Shown: positions 48,001 to 56,426 of the stretch, one piece after another
Layout of the letters: each line of letters begins with the position of its first letter
How positions within the stretch are numbered: the first letter of the stretch is position 1
Made by a program: the position numbers and the translations under genes
DNA from: Rossellomorea arthrocnemi
GTDB taxonomy: Bacteria; Bacillota; Bacilli; Bacillales; Bacillaceae_B
DNA length: 64,000 nucleotides
Assembly: GCF_904424705.1 (NCBI RefSeq)
Contig: NZ_CAJGBF010000002.1
Location: 186,001 to 250,000, forward strand
Direction: 5' to 3'
Notes under the pieces: model-generated
The model's input: only the letters and a program-made list of their open reading frames with translations
The model's database searches: none
What the model was told of the DNA's origin: nothing

Positions 48001-49410
48001 CACTGCCGTTACATGTGGACCAGCCATCGATGTTCCGTTCCAGCCGCCTTCATAATTGCCCCCTGGAACAGAAGAACGTATATTCACTCCCGGTGCGGCA
48101 ATCTCAGGCTTAACTTCCTCATAAGGAGAAGGTCCCTGTAATGAGAAGCTTCCCAATTGATCATTGATATCCGTTGCACCAGTTGCGAATGACTCAGGGT
48201 AGTTTGCCGGATTCGCAATCGACCCAGGGCCACCCGGATTGAATAAAGTTGTATTTCCTGCAGAGAACTCAGGGAATATTTCTGCCGCTCTCCAAGCACT
48301 AACCATATCCCGGTACCATTCATCGAGTCCTGCTCCACCGCCCCAAGAGTTATTTACAACATCCGGAGCCATTTCAGGATGAGGATTTCCTTCAGCATCT
48401 TTCGGTGCCAGAATCCATTCTCCTGCTTCCAGTAAGTCTACATCCGTTCCACCATCTGCTGTGAACGCTTTGACCGCGATCCACTTGGCACCCGGTGCTA
48501 CACCAATTTGATTGCTACCATCAGGCTCAGACCCGACCATTGTTCCAACAGTGTGAGTTCCATGCCCTTGATCATCATAAGGTGCGCTCTGTCCTGCTGT
48601 TGCATCAAACCAGTTGAATTCATGGTCTGGAGATTCGGGATTTTGAGGATCATACCCTCTATACTTTTCCTTTAATGCCGGGTGATCCCACTGTACTCCG
48701 GTATCAATGGAGGCAATGACCGTTCCAGCACCATCGATTCCCATCTCCCAAACTGCTGGTGCTCCAACCCGATCAATATTCCACTCGATCGAAGCAGGAT
48801 TATTTGAGGCTTTTTTATCCAGTACAGCTGAAGAAGCCTTTGCTTTCGCCGGCTGGATAATTTGTCTCGTTTCATTCGGAAGGATTTTCTCCACTTCAGC
48901 AAAGGTTGAAATTTTCTCCATGACTTTCTTTGTACTTGTAACAGCCATTCCGTTTACCACATAGAAGTCTTTGATCTCCTTCACTGTACCTGACTTCTTC
49001 TCTTTCGCTAAGTATTCTTTCACTTGTGCCTGAGATTCAAAGGCTTTGGCACGAAGTTCGGAGACGACCATATTCCTTTTTAATAATTTTTTACTATTAG
49101 CAGACAATTTCTGCTTTTTTGCTGTTGCAGCCGCTTTTTTGGCTACAGCCTCCGTATCTACCTGATCCTTGAATTTCACTAAGTATGTGACATGTTTCTC
49201 ATTCTTAAATTGTTTCTGTAATGCTGATGTAATCTTTGATTGTGGACTTACTTTTGCTGAGTCGTTTGCTGAGGTGGATGGCTTTTCTTTCGCTAGAGCC
49301 GCTTGTGAGGTATTCGCCGCCCCTGCATTGAATGGAAACATCAAGGGGACAAACATGACTAAGGTGAGTACAATGGATAACCATCTTGCCTTACGTTTTC
49401 TTTCGGACAT
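45061..49410 (-). CDS. bpr: Bacillopeptidase F-like secreted subtilisin, multidomain
   Basis: A 1449-residue extracellular S8 protease. It has a signal peptide (to about AGA at 31), an inhibitor-like propeptide (about 70-185), and a subtilisin domain with D236 (IDTGVQ), H283 (GHGTHT), oxyanion N386 (SAGN) and S461 (GTSMAGP). Then come an immunoglobulin-like region, a MAM/jelly-roll-like segment (YEQDFEATPTGW...YLDDVKL), two carboxypeptidase-regulatory-like domains, and Big-type repeats in the last 300 residues. Length and order match B. subtilis Bpr (about 1433). No LPXTG or SLH anchor. GGGAGGG precedes the ATG. Confidence 0.93.
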   Translation of the reverse strand: MSERKRKARWLSIVLTLVMFVPLMFPFNAGAANTSQAALAKEKPSTSANDSAKVSPQSKITSALQKQFKNEKHVTYLVKFKDQVDTEAVAKKAAATAKKQKLSANSKKLLKRNMVVSELRAKAFESQAQVKEYLAKEKKSGTVKEIKDFYVVNGMAVTSTKKVMEKISTFAEVEKILPNETRQIIQPAKAKASSAVLDKKASNNPASIEWNIDRVGAPAVWEMGIDGAGTVIASIDTGVQWDHPALKEKYRGYDPQNPESPDHEFNWFDATAGQSAPYDDQGHGTHTVGTMVGSEPDGSNQIGVAPGAKWIAVKAFTADGGTDVDLLEAGEWILAPKDAEGNPHPEMAPDVVNNSWGGGAGLDEWYRDMVSAWRAAEIFPEFSAGNTTLFNPGGPGSIANPANYPESFATGATDINDQLGSFSLQGPSPYEEVKPEIAAPGVNIRSSVPGGNYEGGWNGTSMAGPHVTAVAALLRQVDASLTVDEIEEILMSTAVPLTDGTFPESPNNGYGHGLVNAFDAVSSVMSGIGKVKGQVSKEGNDTEAPVISHEAPQEAFKEMNLPLQAEASDNVSVTNVALHYQNLDGDWVEVEAGRTSGDYTSGTYEAVIPGEALTEDQVTYKWVARDFGGNEVQSDTYTVNLLPGITVGYEQDFEATPTGWTSYGPGNSWEWGVPGNGPGNASSGEKVYATKLDGTYDNSANMSLQMPPIDLPEGESFLQFKQWHELEQNYDYGHVFVSTDGEEWTQALRVNGNTDGWVEGEVDLSQYAGQRVYISFNVTSDGSVTKQGWYLDDVKLSAESNLPANKMKLGLKSKDEKSSSVSKKPSVDPAKITVKKTVKKDDKTDESGPAPVLLPLQAEVSVLETGRSVYTNPSDGSYEMTHAAGEFTLQASTYGYRSETQSVTIEADQTSTANFTLEEIPQGNITGTVTNEVTDEPVEGATVFVLEDAVVQPVETNDNGEYELEAYEGDYTLKVVAPYYYSKEMSVTVEGGEVTTADVSLEPFIGYPGEIGYDDGTAENARAFYDAGNGWAVKMSLEEGNETALVTGGLFRFWDTEWPVPGGTEFQVAVYDATGPDGAPGKKIAGPFDGTALRNGEWTHVDLSQHGIMVEGDFYMVYIQSAPNPNTPGLGTDEDGEYSARSWQFVGGAWSQAPEDEGNYMIRATVNYEVTSPVITSPKNGTFTNKDSVSVEGTSAPTTTVHLFNGEEEVATADTGEDGTFSAEVSLHEGENVLTAKAATEQGMTGPSDAVTVTLDQVKPELSITSPEDDMKTNNEAVTVKGTIADENLAWVKVNGEKASVSDGEFSHRILLNEGENVIQVVAKDKAGNKKKQSVTVDAKFGDIEIENLLPAEDKELKKGESVKIEFDSEPGLDAAFVIQMPLTNARSQVTNANELPMMETSEGHYVGYYTATSNVKAPGAVIEVKISDDYGNVTTKRAEGKLYINSKK

Positions 49411-49881
49411 CTAATTCCCTCCCAGTCTTTTTCGTATCGATTTGGTAAACCTGACACCTCCTTGAACACCATGAATGGAAAAAAGTAGGTGTTGAACCAA
49501 AGATAACCAATAGAAGGTGTAAAATGTTGTAACTTACTGTCGAAATAAATCTGAAAATTCAGTATTTAATAAGAAAGTCACGAATGTCTAACTATCCCGT
49601 AAGTATTTAGTCACGAATACAATATAACTACAAGAATAATATGGGTTTTGTTAGGCATTTGACAGGGTCAAATGGTCGGTTATGCTTAATCTTTCAATTG
49701 GAGAATCTTATAAATGAGAGAGAAGTTTCAGAAGGAAAAACCTTGGAGAAAGGAAACAGAAATACGACCTACGGATTAAAAGTCAAACACCTTTAGAATA
49801 TTCTTCCAGTTATAATTCCATTGTTTTTCCCGAACGCTTCCATAAAAAAGTCATATTTCGTGTATCATTTTATCTATACAC
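49411..49881. other. Intergenic region upstream of bpr (about 470 bp)
   Basis: No gene seen. It holds the bpr leader, a Spo0A-box-like TGTCGAA at 49538-49544, and directly beside it ATAAATCTGAAAATT (49545-49559), matching 11 of 15 CodY-box positions. Spo0A and CodY sites fit a post-exponential protease gene; both are matches only. Confidence 0.4.
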
Positions 49882-49921
49882 ATAAAAAAATAAGGACTAA
49901 CCTCCCGTGGTCAGTCCTTAT
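49882..49921 (-). terminator. Terminator of the bkd operon
   Basis: Minus-strand stem ATAAGGACTGACC / GGTTAGTCCTTAT (one G-U), 6-base loop and TTTTTTTATG, 6 bases past the bkdB stop. Confidence 0.93.
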
Positions 49922-49926
49922 CCATA

Positions 49927-51246
49927 TTAATAAACAGATGTATTTTCTTTAGATGTGTTCTCTAAGATTTCTTTCACTCGTTGCAGGAATTTTCCACATA
50001 CCAAACCGTCAAGTACACGGTGATCAAGTGACATACATAGGTTCACCATATCTCGAACGGCAATCATTCCATTGTTCATGACAACTGGACGTTTTACGAT
50101 CGATTCCACTTGAAGGATCGCTGCCTGTGGGTAATTGATAATCCCCATCGATTGTACTGAGCCAAATGACCCCGTATTATTTACCGTAAATGTACCGCCC
50201 TGCATATCTTGAGAAGTCAATTTACCACTGCGGACTTTCCCGGCGAGCTCGGTGATTTCTCTTGCAATTCCTTTGATCGTTTTTTCATCAGCATTCTTAA
50301 TCACAGGGACATAAAGGGCATCATCAGTGGCTACTGCAATGGAAAGATTGATGTCTTTCTTCTGAACAATCTTGTCTCCCGCCCACATAGAATTAATTTG
50401 TGGGTATTCTTTCAGGGCCTGAGCAACAGCTTTCACGAAAAATGCGAAGAATGTTAGATTGAACCCTTCACGCTGTTTGAACTCTGTCTTAAGTGAATTT
50501 CTGAAGTCAACAAGGTTGGTAACATCCACTTCCATCATGGTCCAAGCATGTGGTGCTTCATGTTTACTGCGAACCATGTTGGAGGCAATCGCTTTGCGGA
50601 TCCCTGAAACAGGGATTTCGATGTCACCAGGGACGACAGGAACATTTGCGGCAGATGCTTGTTGTTTTACTGGCTGTTCCGGTGCCTGTTCTTTCACAGG
50701 CGCCTGTTGTGGAGCCTGAGCTTCGGCTGCAGGTGCATCGCCAGCTTTCGGGATAGACCCTGATTCAATGATTTTCTTTAAGTCCTTACGGGTGATCCGC
50801 CCGCCGTTTCCGGTACCTTCCACTTGATTCAGGTCAATATCATGCTCTTGAGATAGTTTTAACACAGCTGGAGAATACCTGGCTTTATTTCCACTATCTG
50901 TACTTGGAGCTTTTGGTTTAGATGGAGCCGATCCTTTTGAATCTCCTTTAGATTCTTCTTTCGGTTCATTTTTCGGAGTTTCTTCAGCAGGAGCAGAACC
51001 ACCACCCTCAATCTCGATTGAGCAAATGACTTCCCCGACTTCAAGAGTATCTCCTTCGTCAGCAATCAATTCTTTGATGGTACCCGAGAAGGATGATGGC
51101 ACCTCTGCATTTACTTTATCCGTTTGAACTTCGGCAATCGGATCATATTTATTAACGGTATCACCGGGTGACACCAACCATTTACTAATTGTACCTTCTG
51201 TAACACTTTCCCCTAGCTGAGGCATTTTCATATTTTCAATACCCAA
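49927..51246 (-). CDS. bkdB: Branched-chain keto-acid dehydrogenase E2 (lipoamide acyltransferase)
   Basis: The 439-residue E2 core has one lipoyl domain with K44 in QTDKVNAEV, a Pro/Ala/Glu-rich linker, a peripheral-subunit-binding domain (ARYSPAVLKLSQEHDIDLNQVEGTG region, about 122-157), a second linker, and an acyltransferase domain with the catalytic HRVLDG. It takes branched acyl groups from E1 to CoA. The start is a TTG 8 bases past AGGAGGG, giving MGIENMKMPQLGESVTEG as in B. subtilis BkdB. Last gene of the operon. Confidence 0.95.
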   Translation of the reverse strand: MGIENMKMPQLGESVTEGTISKWLVSPGDTVNKYDPIAEVQTDKVNAEVPSSFSGTIKELIADEGDTLEVGEVICSIEIEGGGSAPAEETPKNEPKEESKGDSKGSAPSKPKAPSTDSGNKARYSPAVLKLSQEHDIDLNQVEGTGNGGRITRKDLKKIIESGSIPKAGDAPAAEAQAPQQAPVKEQAPEQPVKQQASAANVPVVPGDIEIPVSGIRKAIASNMVRSKHEAPHAWTMMEVDVTNLVDFRNSLKTEFKQREGFNLTFFAFFVKAVAQALKEYPQINSMWAGDKIVQKKDINLSIAVATDDALYVPVIKNADEKTIKGIAREITELAGKVRSGKLTSQDMQGGTFTVNNTGSFGSVQSMGIINYPQAAILQVESIVKRPVVMNNGMIAVRDMVNLCMSLDHRVLDGLVCGKFLQRVKEILENTSKENTSVY

Positions 51247-51294
51247 TGAGGAACCCTCCTTACTGTGTTGAGTTTAATGGATGTTAAACTGTGA

Positions 51295-52278
51295 TTAAAA
51301 CTCTGCAAGTTCACGCATTGCTTTTTCTACTTTGTCCGGATTTATCATAAAGTATTTTTCCATAGTCGGTGCATAAGGCATAGCAGGTACATCTGGACCT
51401 GCAAGACGTTTAACCGGAGCATCAAGCTCAAATAAACAATTTTCAGCAATGATCGCAGATACCTCACCCATGATGCTTCCTTCTTTATTATCTTCTGTCA
51501 CAAGAAGGACTTTCCCCGTTTTAGAAGCAGCCTCAATAATAGCTTCTTTATCTAATGGATAAATGGTACGCAGATCCAGAATATGAGCTTCGATTCCATC
51601 CTGAGCAAGCTTCTCGGCTGCTTGAAGGGCAAAGTGAACACATAAGCCGTAAGTGATGACCGTGATGTCTTCCCCTTCACGCTTCACATCTGCTTTTCCA
51701 ATTGGAAGCGTATAATCATCATCAGGCACTTCCCCTTTTATTAAACGGTAAGCACGCTTGTGTTCGAAGAATAATACTGGATCTTCGTCGCGGATGGCCG
51801 CTTTCAGTAGGCCTTTCACATCATATGGAGTAGAAGGCATAACGATTTTCAATCCTGGTTGGTTGGCAAAAACGGCCTCGACAGATTGCGAGTGATACAG
51901 CGCTCCGTGCACTCCGCCACCATATGGAGCACGAATAACCATTGGACAGCTCCAATCATTATTCGAACGGTAACGGATGCGTGCTGCTTCAGATATGATT
52001 TGGTTCACAGCAGGCATGATAAAGTCTGCAAACTGCATTTCGGCAATCGGTCTCATGCCATACATGGCAGCTCCGATTCCAACTCCAGCGATCGCAGATT
52101 CTGCCAGAGGAGTATCAATGACACGCTCTTCTCCAAATTGATCGTACAATCCGTGGGTCGCTTTAAATACTCCACCTTTTTTACCGACATCTTCTCCAAG
52201 AACGAATACTTTCTCATCACGTTCCATTTCTTCTCTAATAGCCATCGTTACGGCATCAATGTATGAAATTACTGGCAT
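51295..52278 (-). CDS. bkdAB: Branched-chain keto-acid dehydrogenase E1 beta
   Basis: The 327-residue beta subunit of the thiamine-dependent E1. It has GEDVGKKGGVFKATHGL, RVIDTPLAESAIAGVGIGAA with the Glu that activates thiamine diphosphate, and YDVKGLLKAAIRDEDPVLFFEHK. It forms an alpha2-beta2 E1 with BkdAA, whose gene ends 14 bases upstream. AAGGGGGAA precedes the ATG. Confidence 0.95.
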   Translation of the reverse strand: MPVISYIDAVTMAIREEMERDEKVFVLGEDVGKKGGVFKATHGLYDQFGEERVIDTPLAESAIAGVGIGAAMYGMRPIAEMQFADFIMPAVNQIISEAARIRYRSNNDWSCPMVIRAPYGGGVHGALYHSQSVEAVFANQPGLKIVMPSTPYDVKGLLKAAIRDEDPVLFFEHKRAYRLIKGEVPDDDYTLPIGKADVKREGEDITVITYGLCVHFALQAAEKLAQDGIEAHILDLRTIYPLDKEAIIEAASKTGKVLLVTEDNKEGSIMGEVSAIIAENCLFELDAPVKRLAGPDVPAMPYAPTMEKYFMINPDKVEKAMRELAEF

Positions 52279-52292
52279 GATTGAATTCCCCC

Positions 52293-53291
52293 TTACTTCT
52301 CTTCTGCGTACACATACTTCATTGCTGATTCAGCTTCAGCATATGGAGCATTTTCTGCATAATCCGTTGCTTCGTTCACGAGTTTCATAATTCGATCATT
52401 GATTTCTTTCTCAATCTCATCGTTCATGACGCCTGTCTCTTTAAGGTAAGCACCAAACGTGATAATCGGATCATTTGTTTTCGCTTTTGCCACTTCATCC
52501 GGTGAACGGTAGCTTCGATCATCATCATCAGAGGAGTGAGGAGTTAGTCGATAAGAAACCGTTTCAACAAGAGTCGGGCCTTCTCCACGACGACCGCGAT
52601 CCGCCGCTTCCTTGACCGCTTTATATACTTCGATCGGATCGTTTCCATCAACCGTGATGCCAGGCATTCCATATCCAATGGCACGGTCTGATACTTTCTC
52701 ACAAGCCAATTGTTTTTCAATCGGAACTGAAATCGCATATTTATTGTTTTCACACATGAAAATAACAGGAAGTTTATGTACACCTGCAAAGTTTGCACCT
52801 TCGTGGAAATCTCCCTGGTTGGAAGACCCTTCACCAAATGTCACAAATGTAACAACATCCTTCTTCTCCATCTTGCCGGCAAGAGCGATACCAACGGCAT
52901 GTGGCACCTGAGTGGTTACAGGAGATGAACCCGTTACAATATTATTTTTCTTTTGCCCAAAGTGACCCGGCATTTGACGACCGCCTGAGTTTGGATCTTC
53001 AGCTTTTGCAAAACCTGATAACATTAATTCCTGAGCTGTCATGCCGAAAGTCAGGACGACTCCCATATCACGGTAGTAGGGAAGAACGTAATCCTTTTCG
53101 CGGTCCAGGGCGAATGCAGCACCAACTTGAGCCGCTTCCTGACCTTGGCAAGAAATAACAAACGGAATTTTACCTGAACGGTTCAGTAACCACATACGCT
53201 CATCGATTTTTCTGGCAAGGAGCATAGTTTCATACATTTCTAATACTTTCTCATTGGAAAGTCCTAACGCTTCATGACGATTTTCTGCCAT
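52293..53291 (-). CDS. bkdAA: Branched-chain keto-acid dehydrogenase E1 alpha
   Basis: The 332-residue alpha subunit binds thiamine diphosphate through GEGSSNQGDFHEGANFAGVHKLPVIFMCENNKYAIS, which holds the GDG-like metal motif and conserved Asn. The SYRLTPHSSDDDDRSYR stretch matches the regulated loop of this family. It decarboxylates the keto acids of Leu, Ile and Val. GGAGGTAA precedes the ATG. Upstream lies repeat array C, which separates it from lpdV by about 430 bases. Confidence 0.95.
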   Translation of the reverse strand: MAENRHEALGLSNEKVLEMYETMLLARKIDERMWLLNRSGKIPFVISCQGQEAAQVGAAFALDREKDYVLPYYRDMGVVLTFGMTAQELMLSGFAKAEDPNSGGRQMPGHFGQKKNNIVTGSSPVTTQVPHAVGIALAGKMEKKDVVTFVTFGEGSSNQGDFHEGANFAGVHKLPVIFMCENNKYAISVPIEKQLACEKVSDRAIGYGMPGITVDGNDPIEVYKAVKEAADRGRRGEGPTLVETVSYRLTPHSSDDDDRSYRSPDEVAKAKTNDPIITFGAYLKETGVMNDEIEKEINDRIMKLVNEATDYAENAPYAEAESAMKYVYAEEK

Positions 53292-53367
53292 TTTGTTTAC
53301 CTCCTACACAATCTAATGGTTGGAAAGGCAGAGAACCTCTACCTTCTATTGTAATCAATTGTTTATT

Positions 53368-53724
53368 TGTCCAGCTGCGCCTCCTTGTCCCTCGAGGTCA
53401 CAATGGATAAATCCCATAAGGCAAAGGACGCCTTTTGGGATTTTCCCCTTGTGCTTGTCGGGCCAGAACAGTCGGCTTCGCTTTTCTGTCCAGCTGCGCC
53501 TCCTTGTCCCTCGAGGTCACAATGGATAAATCCCATAAGGCAAAGAACGCCTTTTGGGATTTCCCCTTTGTGCTTGTCGGGCCAGAACAGTCGGCTTTGC
53601 TTTTCTGTCCAGCTGCGCCTCCTTGTCCCTCGAGGTCACAATGGATAAATCCCATAAGGCAAAAGACGCCTTTTGGGATTTTCCCCTTGTGCTTGTCGGG
53701 CCAGAACAGTCGGCTTCGCTTTTT
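53368..53724 (-). repeat. Structured repeat array C (three 119-bp units) inside the bkd operon
   Basis: Three nearly identical units start at 53368, 53487 and 53606 (landmark TGTCCAGCTGCGCC). Each holds a hairpin (first: 53399-53453) with outer pairs CACAA / TTGTG, stem AAATCCC / GGGATTT and inner GGC / GCC. It shares the GCCCGACAAGC and GACCTCGAGG scaffold with arrays A and B but lacks a short segment between units. On the minus strand it begins at the TAA stop of lpdV. Open frames across it on both strands are spurious. Confidence 0.92.
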
Positions 53725-55148
53725 TACGAGTGGATCGCTTTTCCATCTACAGCTAGTGCTGCTTCTCCAATTGCTTCGGATAAGGATGGATGCGGATGAA
53801 TGGTATGGGCAATTTCCCAAGGGGTTGCGTCCAATACTTTTGCAAGTCCCGCTTCTGAGATCATGTCCGTTACGTGGGGACCAATCATATGGACACCAAG
53901 AATATCATCCGAGTCCTTGTCTGCAATTATCTTCACGAAACCATCTGATTCTCCGTAAACAAGTGCTTTTCCGATGGCTCTGAAGCTGAATTTACCTACT
54001 TTAAGATTATATCCTTTTTCTTTCGCTTCCTGTTCTGTGATTCCGACACTAGCGATTTCAGGATTACTGTAAATACATTTTGAAATAAGTGAATAGTCAA
54101 GACTGGCCGGGTTTTCATTCGCCATATGCTCAACAGCTGTGATCCCCTCATGGGAAGCGACATGGGCTAATTGAAGGCCGCCAATCACATCACCGATTGC
54201 ATAAATATGGGATTCCTTCGTTTGGAAGAACTCATTCACTTCAATAAAGCCTTTTTCCACCTTAATATCTGTGTTCTCAAGTCCGATTCCTTCTACATTC
54301 GCTTGACGGCCAACAGATACAAGGATTTTTTCGGCAGTAAATGCCTTTTCTTCTCCTTTATGCTCTGCTTTGATCGTAACGTCTCCGTCTCCTCTTTCCA
54401 AGGATTCAGGAAGTACCTTTGCACTTGTCACGATTTTAATGCCTTTTTTCTTCATCAAGCGCTGCATTTCTTTTGAAATTTCTTGATCTTCTGTTGGTAC
54501 GATCTTATCAGCGTATTCAACAACGGTTACCTCTACATCAAAGTCAGAAAGCATAGACGCCCATTCGATTCCGATGACACCGCCACCCACGATGATAATC
54601 GACTTTGGGAGCGCATCAAGTGAAAGCGCTTCATCAGAAGATAGAACATATTCCCCATCAATATCAAGTCCAGGCAATGATCGTGGTCTTGAGCCCGTTG
54701 CCACAATGACATTCTTTGGGATTAACATTGCGTTATCTTCGCCATTGTTCATTTCCACGGAAATTGTTCCAGGCATAGGAGAGAAAATCGAGGGTCCAAG
54801 GATCCGTCCAAGTCCTTCAAAGACATCGATTTTCCCCTGTTTCATCAGGTGTTGGACCCCTTTGTGAAGTTGCTCGACAATTCCATCTTTTCTAGATTGA
54901 ACTTTTGTGAAATCGAGCTCCACACCATTGATTTTGACTCCAAAGTCTTCACTATGTTTAGCTGTTGCATATACTTCAGCACTGCGAAGCAGGGCTTTAC
55001 TCGGGATACATCCTTTATGCAGGCAGGTCCCGCCGAGCTTTCCCTTTTCAACGATAGCTGTTTTTAACCCAAGCTGAGAAGCACGAATGGCTGCTACATA
55101 ACCACCCGTTCCTCCCCCTAAAATGACTAAATCATATTCTTCTGCCAC
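53724..55148 (-). CDS. lpdV: Dihydrolipoamide dehydrogenase (E3 of the Bkd complex)
   Basis: A 474-residue FAD enzyme that reoxidises lipoamide with NAD. It has GGGTGGYVAA for FAD, redox-active C42/C47 in GGTCLHKGCIPSK, GGGVIGIEWASM for NAD, ASIGDVIGG-like second FAD motif (YAIGDVIGGLQLAH) and the C-terminal HPHPSLSEA with the catalytic His. The start is GTG behind AAGGAGG. The stop codon joins the repeat array. Confidence 0.95.
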   Translation of the reverse strand: MAEEYDLVILGGGTGGYVAAIRASQLGLKTAIVEKGKLGGTCLHKGCIPSKALLRSAEVYATAKHSEDFGVKINGVELDFTKVQSRKDGIVEQLHKGVQHLMKQGKIDVFEGLGRILGPSIFSPMPGTISVEMNNGEDNAMLIPKNVIVATGSRPRSLPGLDIDGEYVLSSDEALSLDALPKSIIIVGGGVIGIEWASMLSDFDVEVTVVEYADKIVPTEDQEISKEMQRLMKKKGIKIVTSAKVLPESLERGDGDVTIKAEHKGEEKAFTAEKILVSVGRQANVEGIGLENTDIKVEKGFIEVNEFFQTKESHIYAIGDVIGGLQLAHVASHEGITAVEHMANENPASLDYSLISKCIYSNPEIASVGITEQEAKEKGYNLKVGKFSFRAIGKALVYGESDGFVKIIADKDSDDILGVHMIGPHVTDMISEAGLAKVLDATPWEIAHTIHPHPSLSEAIGEAALAVDGKAIHS

Positions 55149-55167
55149 TCTTAAGTCCTCCTTGCTC

Positions 55168-56274
55168 TTATACTCTTGCTTCCTTTTTCACATTCCCAGG
55201 GTACACTTTATAGTCTTCTTCATTTCGCAAGACTCGGAGAGCCCCTTCAGCAAGAGCCTGCAGTTCATTTTCTCCTGGTTGAATAACGACATCCGCTATC
55301 CAGTTGATTCGATCGCTTATCGCTTTTACGAACTCTTTCCCATAAGCAAGTCCACCCGTCAGGATAATGGCGTCTACTTTTCCATTCAGGACTGCACTGG
55401 CCGAGCCAATTTCTTTCGCAATTTGATACGCCATCGCATCATACACGGCTTTGGCATTCTCATCGCCATTTTCTATCATCTTCTCTACTTTTACTGCATC
55501 ATTTGTCCCCAGATATCCGACCAGACCACCCTGACCTACGAGCTTTTTCATGATTTCATCCCGGTAATAGTCCCCGGAGAAGCATAGATCAACCAGATCT
55601 CCTGCAGGAACGGTCCCAGCTCTTTCAGGACTGAATGGACCATCTCCGTGCAATCCGTTATTCACATCCACCACTTTTCCATTACGGTGTGCTCCTACAG
55701 TGATTCCACCACCCATGTGAGTGATGATCAGGTTCAGATCTTCATATTTCTTCCCGATCTCCTTTGCTACTCTCCGCGCTACCGCTTTCTGATTCAATGC
55801 ATGGAAAATACTCTTTCTTTCAATGAGTGAGAATCCTGATACGCGGGCAAGCGCTTGAAGCTCGTCCACAACAACGGGATCTACGATATAAGAAGGGATA
55901 TTTAACCCAGATGCAATTTCAAATGCTAATATACCACCAAGATTTGAGGCATGCTGACCTGAAAACCCTTCTTTCAGGTCCTTCAACATATCATCATTCA
56001 CCAAGTAAGTACCACCTTCTATCGGTCTTAGAAGTCCCCCGCGACCGCACACAGCACTTAGCTTTGATACATTGATTCCTTCTTCATCCAATGTCTGAAG
56101 AATCGTATTTTTTCTGAATTCATATTGATCGATAATAGTTGGGAATTGGTTAATCTTTTCTGAATCATGACGAATCGTCTTTTCAAATATGGAACGATCA
56201 TCATCGAAGACACCAATTTTGGTTGATGTGGATCCAGGATTAATGACGAGTATTCGATGTTTGTTTTCTTGCAC
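55168..56274 (-). CDS. buk: Butyrate / branched-chain fatty acid kinase
   Basis: A 368-residue ASKHA-fold kinase that converts acyl phosphates to the acid with ATP formation. It has [40 protein letters not shown] and [14 protein letters not shown] start at the GTG at 56274 (MQENKHRI), 8 bases past GGAGG; an ATG five codons earlier has no signal. It follows bcd and pairs with Ptb to gain ATP from branched-chain acyl-CoA. Confidence 0.93.
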   Translation of the reverse strand: MQENKHRILVINPGSTSTKIGVFDDDRSIFEKTIRHDSEKINQFPTIIDQYEFRKNTILQTLDEEGINVSKLSAVCGRGGLLRPIEGGTYLVNDDMLKDLKEGFSGQHASNLGGILAFEIASGLNIPSYIVDPVVVDELQALARVSGFSLIERKSIFHALNQKAVARRVAKEIGKKYEDLNLIITHMGGGITVGAHRNGKVVDVNNGLHGDGPFSPERAGTVPAGDLVDLCFSGDYYRDEIMKKLVGQGGLVGYLGTNDAVKVEKMIENGDENAKAVYDAMAYQIAKEIGSASAVLNGKVDAIILTGGLAYGKEFVKAISDRINWIADVVIQPGENELQALAEGALRVLRNEEDYKVYPGNVKKEARV

Positions 56275-56383
56275 TGTTGTTACCTCCATTTGGGCAGCTG
56301 TATTGTATTGTTTGCATGAAAGAATTTTTCCCCTATGATAGATAACCCCTTACTCAGTTCCATGTTCGCATTAACAGGGAAGA

Positions 56384-56415
56384 AACGCTTCACTCTATTG
56401 ATAAAGCAAAGCGTT
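56384..56415 (-). terminator. Intercistronic stem-loop between bcd and buk
   Basis: AACGCTTTGCTTTAT / ATAGAGTGAAGCGTT pairs over 15 bp (with G-U) but is followed only by TCTTCCC on the operon strand, so it is more likely a partial terminator or processing site than a full stop. Confidence 0.6.
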
Positions 56416-56426
56416 TTTTCTTTTAA

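Noticed and set aside
53368..53724. Array C as a CRISPR array
   Set aside because: Whole 119-bp units are repeated without unique spacers, there are only three, and no cas gene is present.
53398..53983. Long open frames on both strands across repeat array C (up to 182 codons)
   Set aside because: They arise because the 119-bp units are near identical and free of stops in some frames. They have no ribosome binding sites and no protein-like composition.
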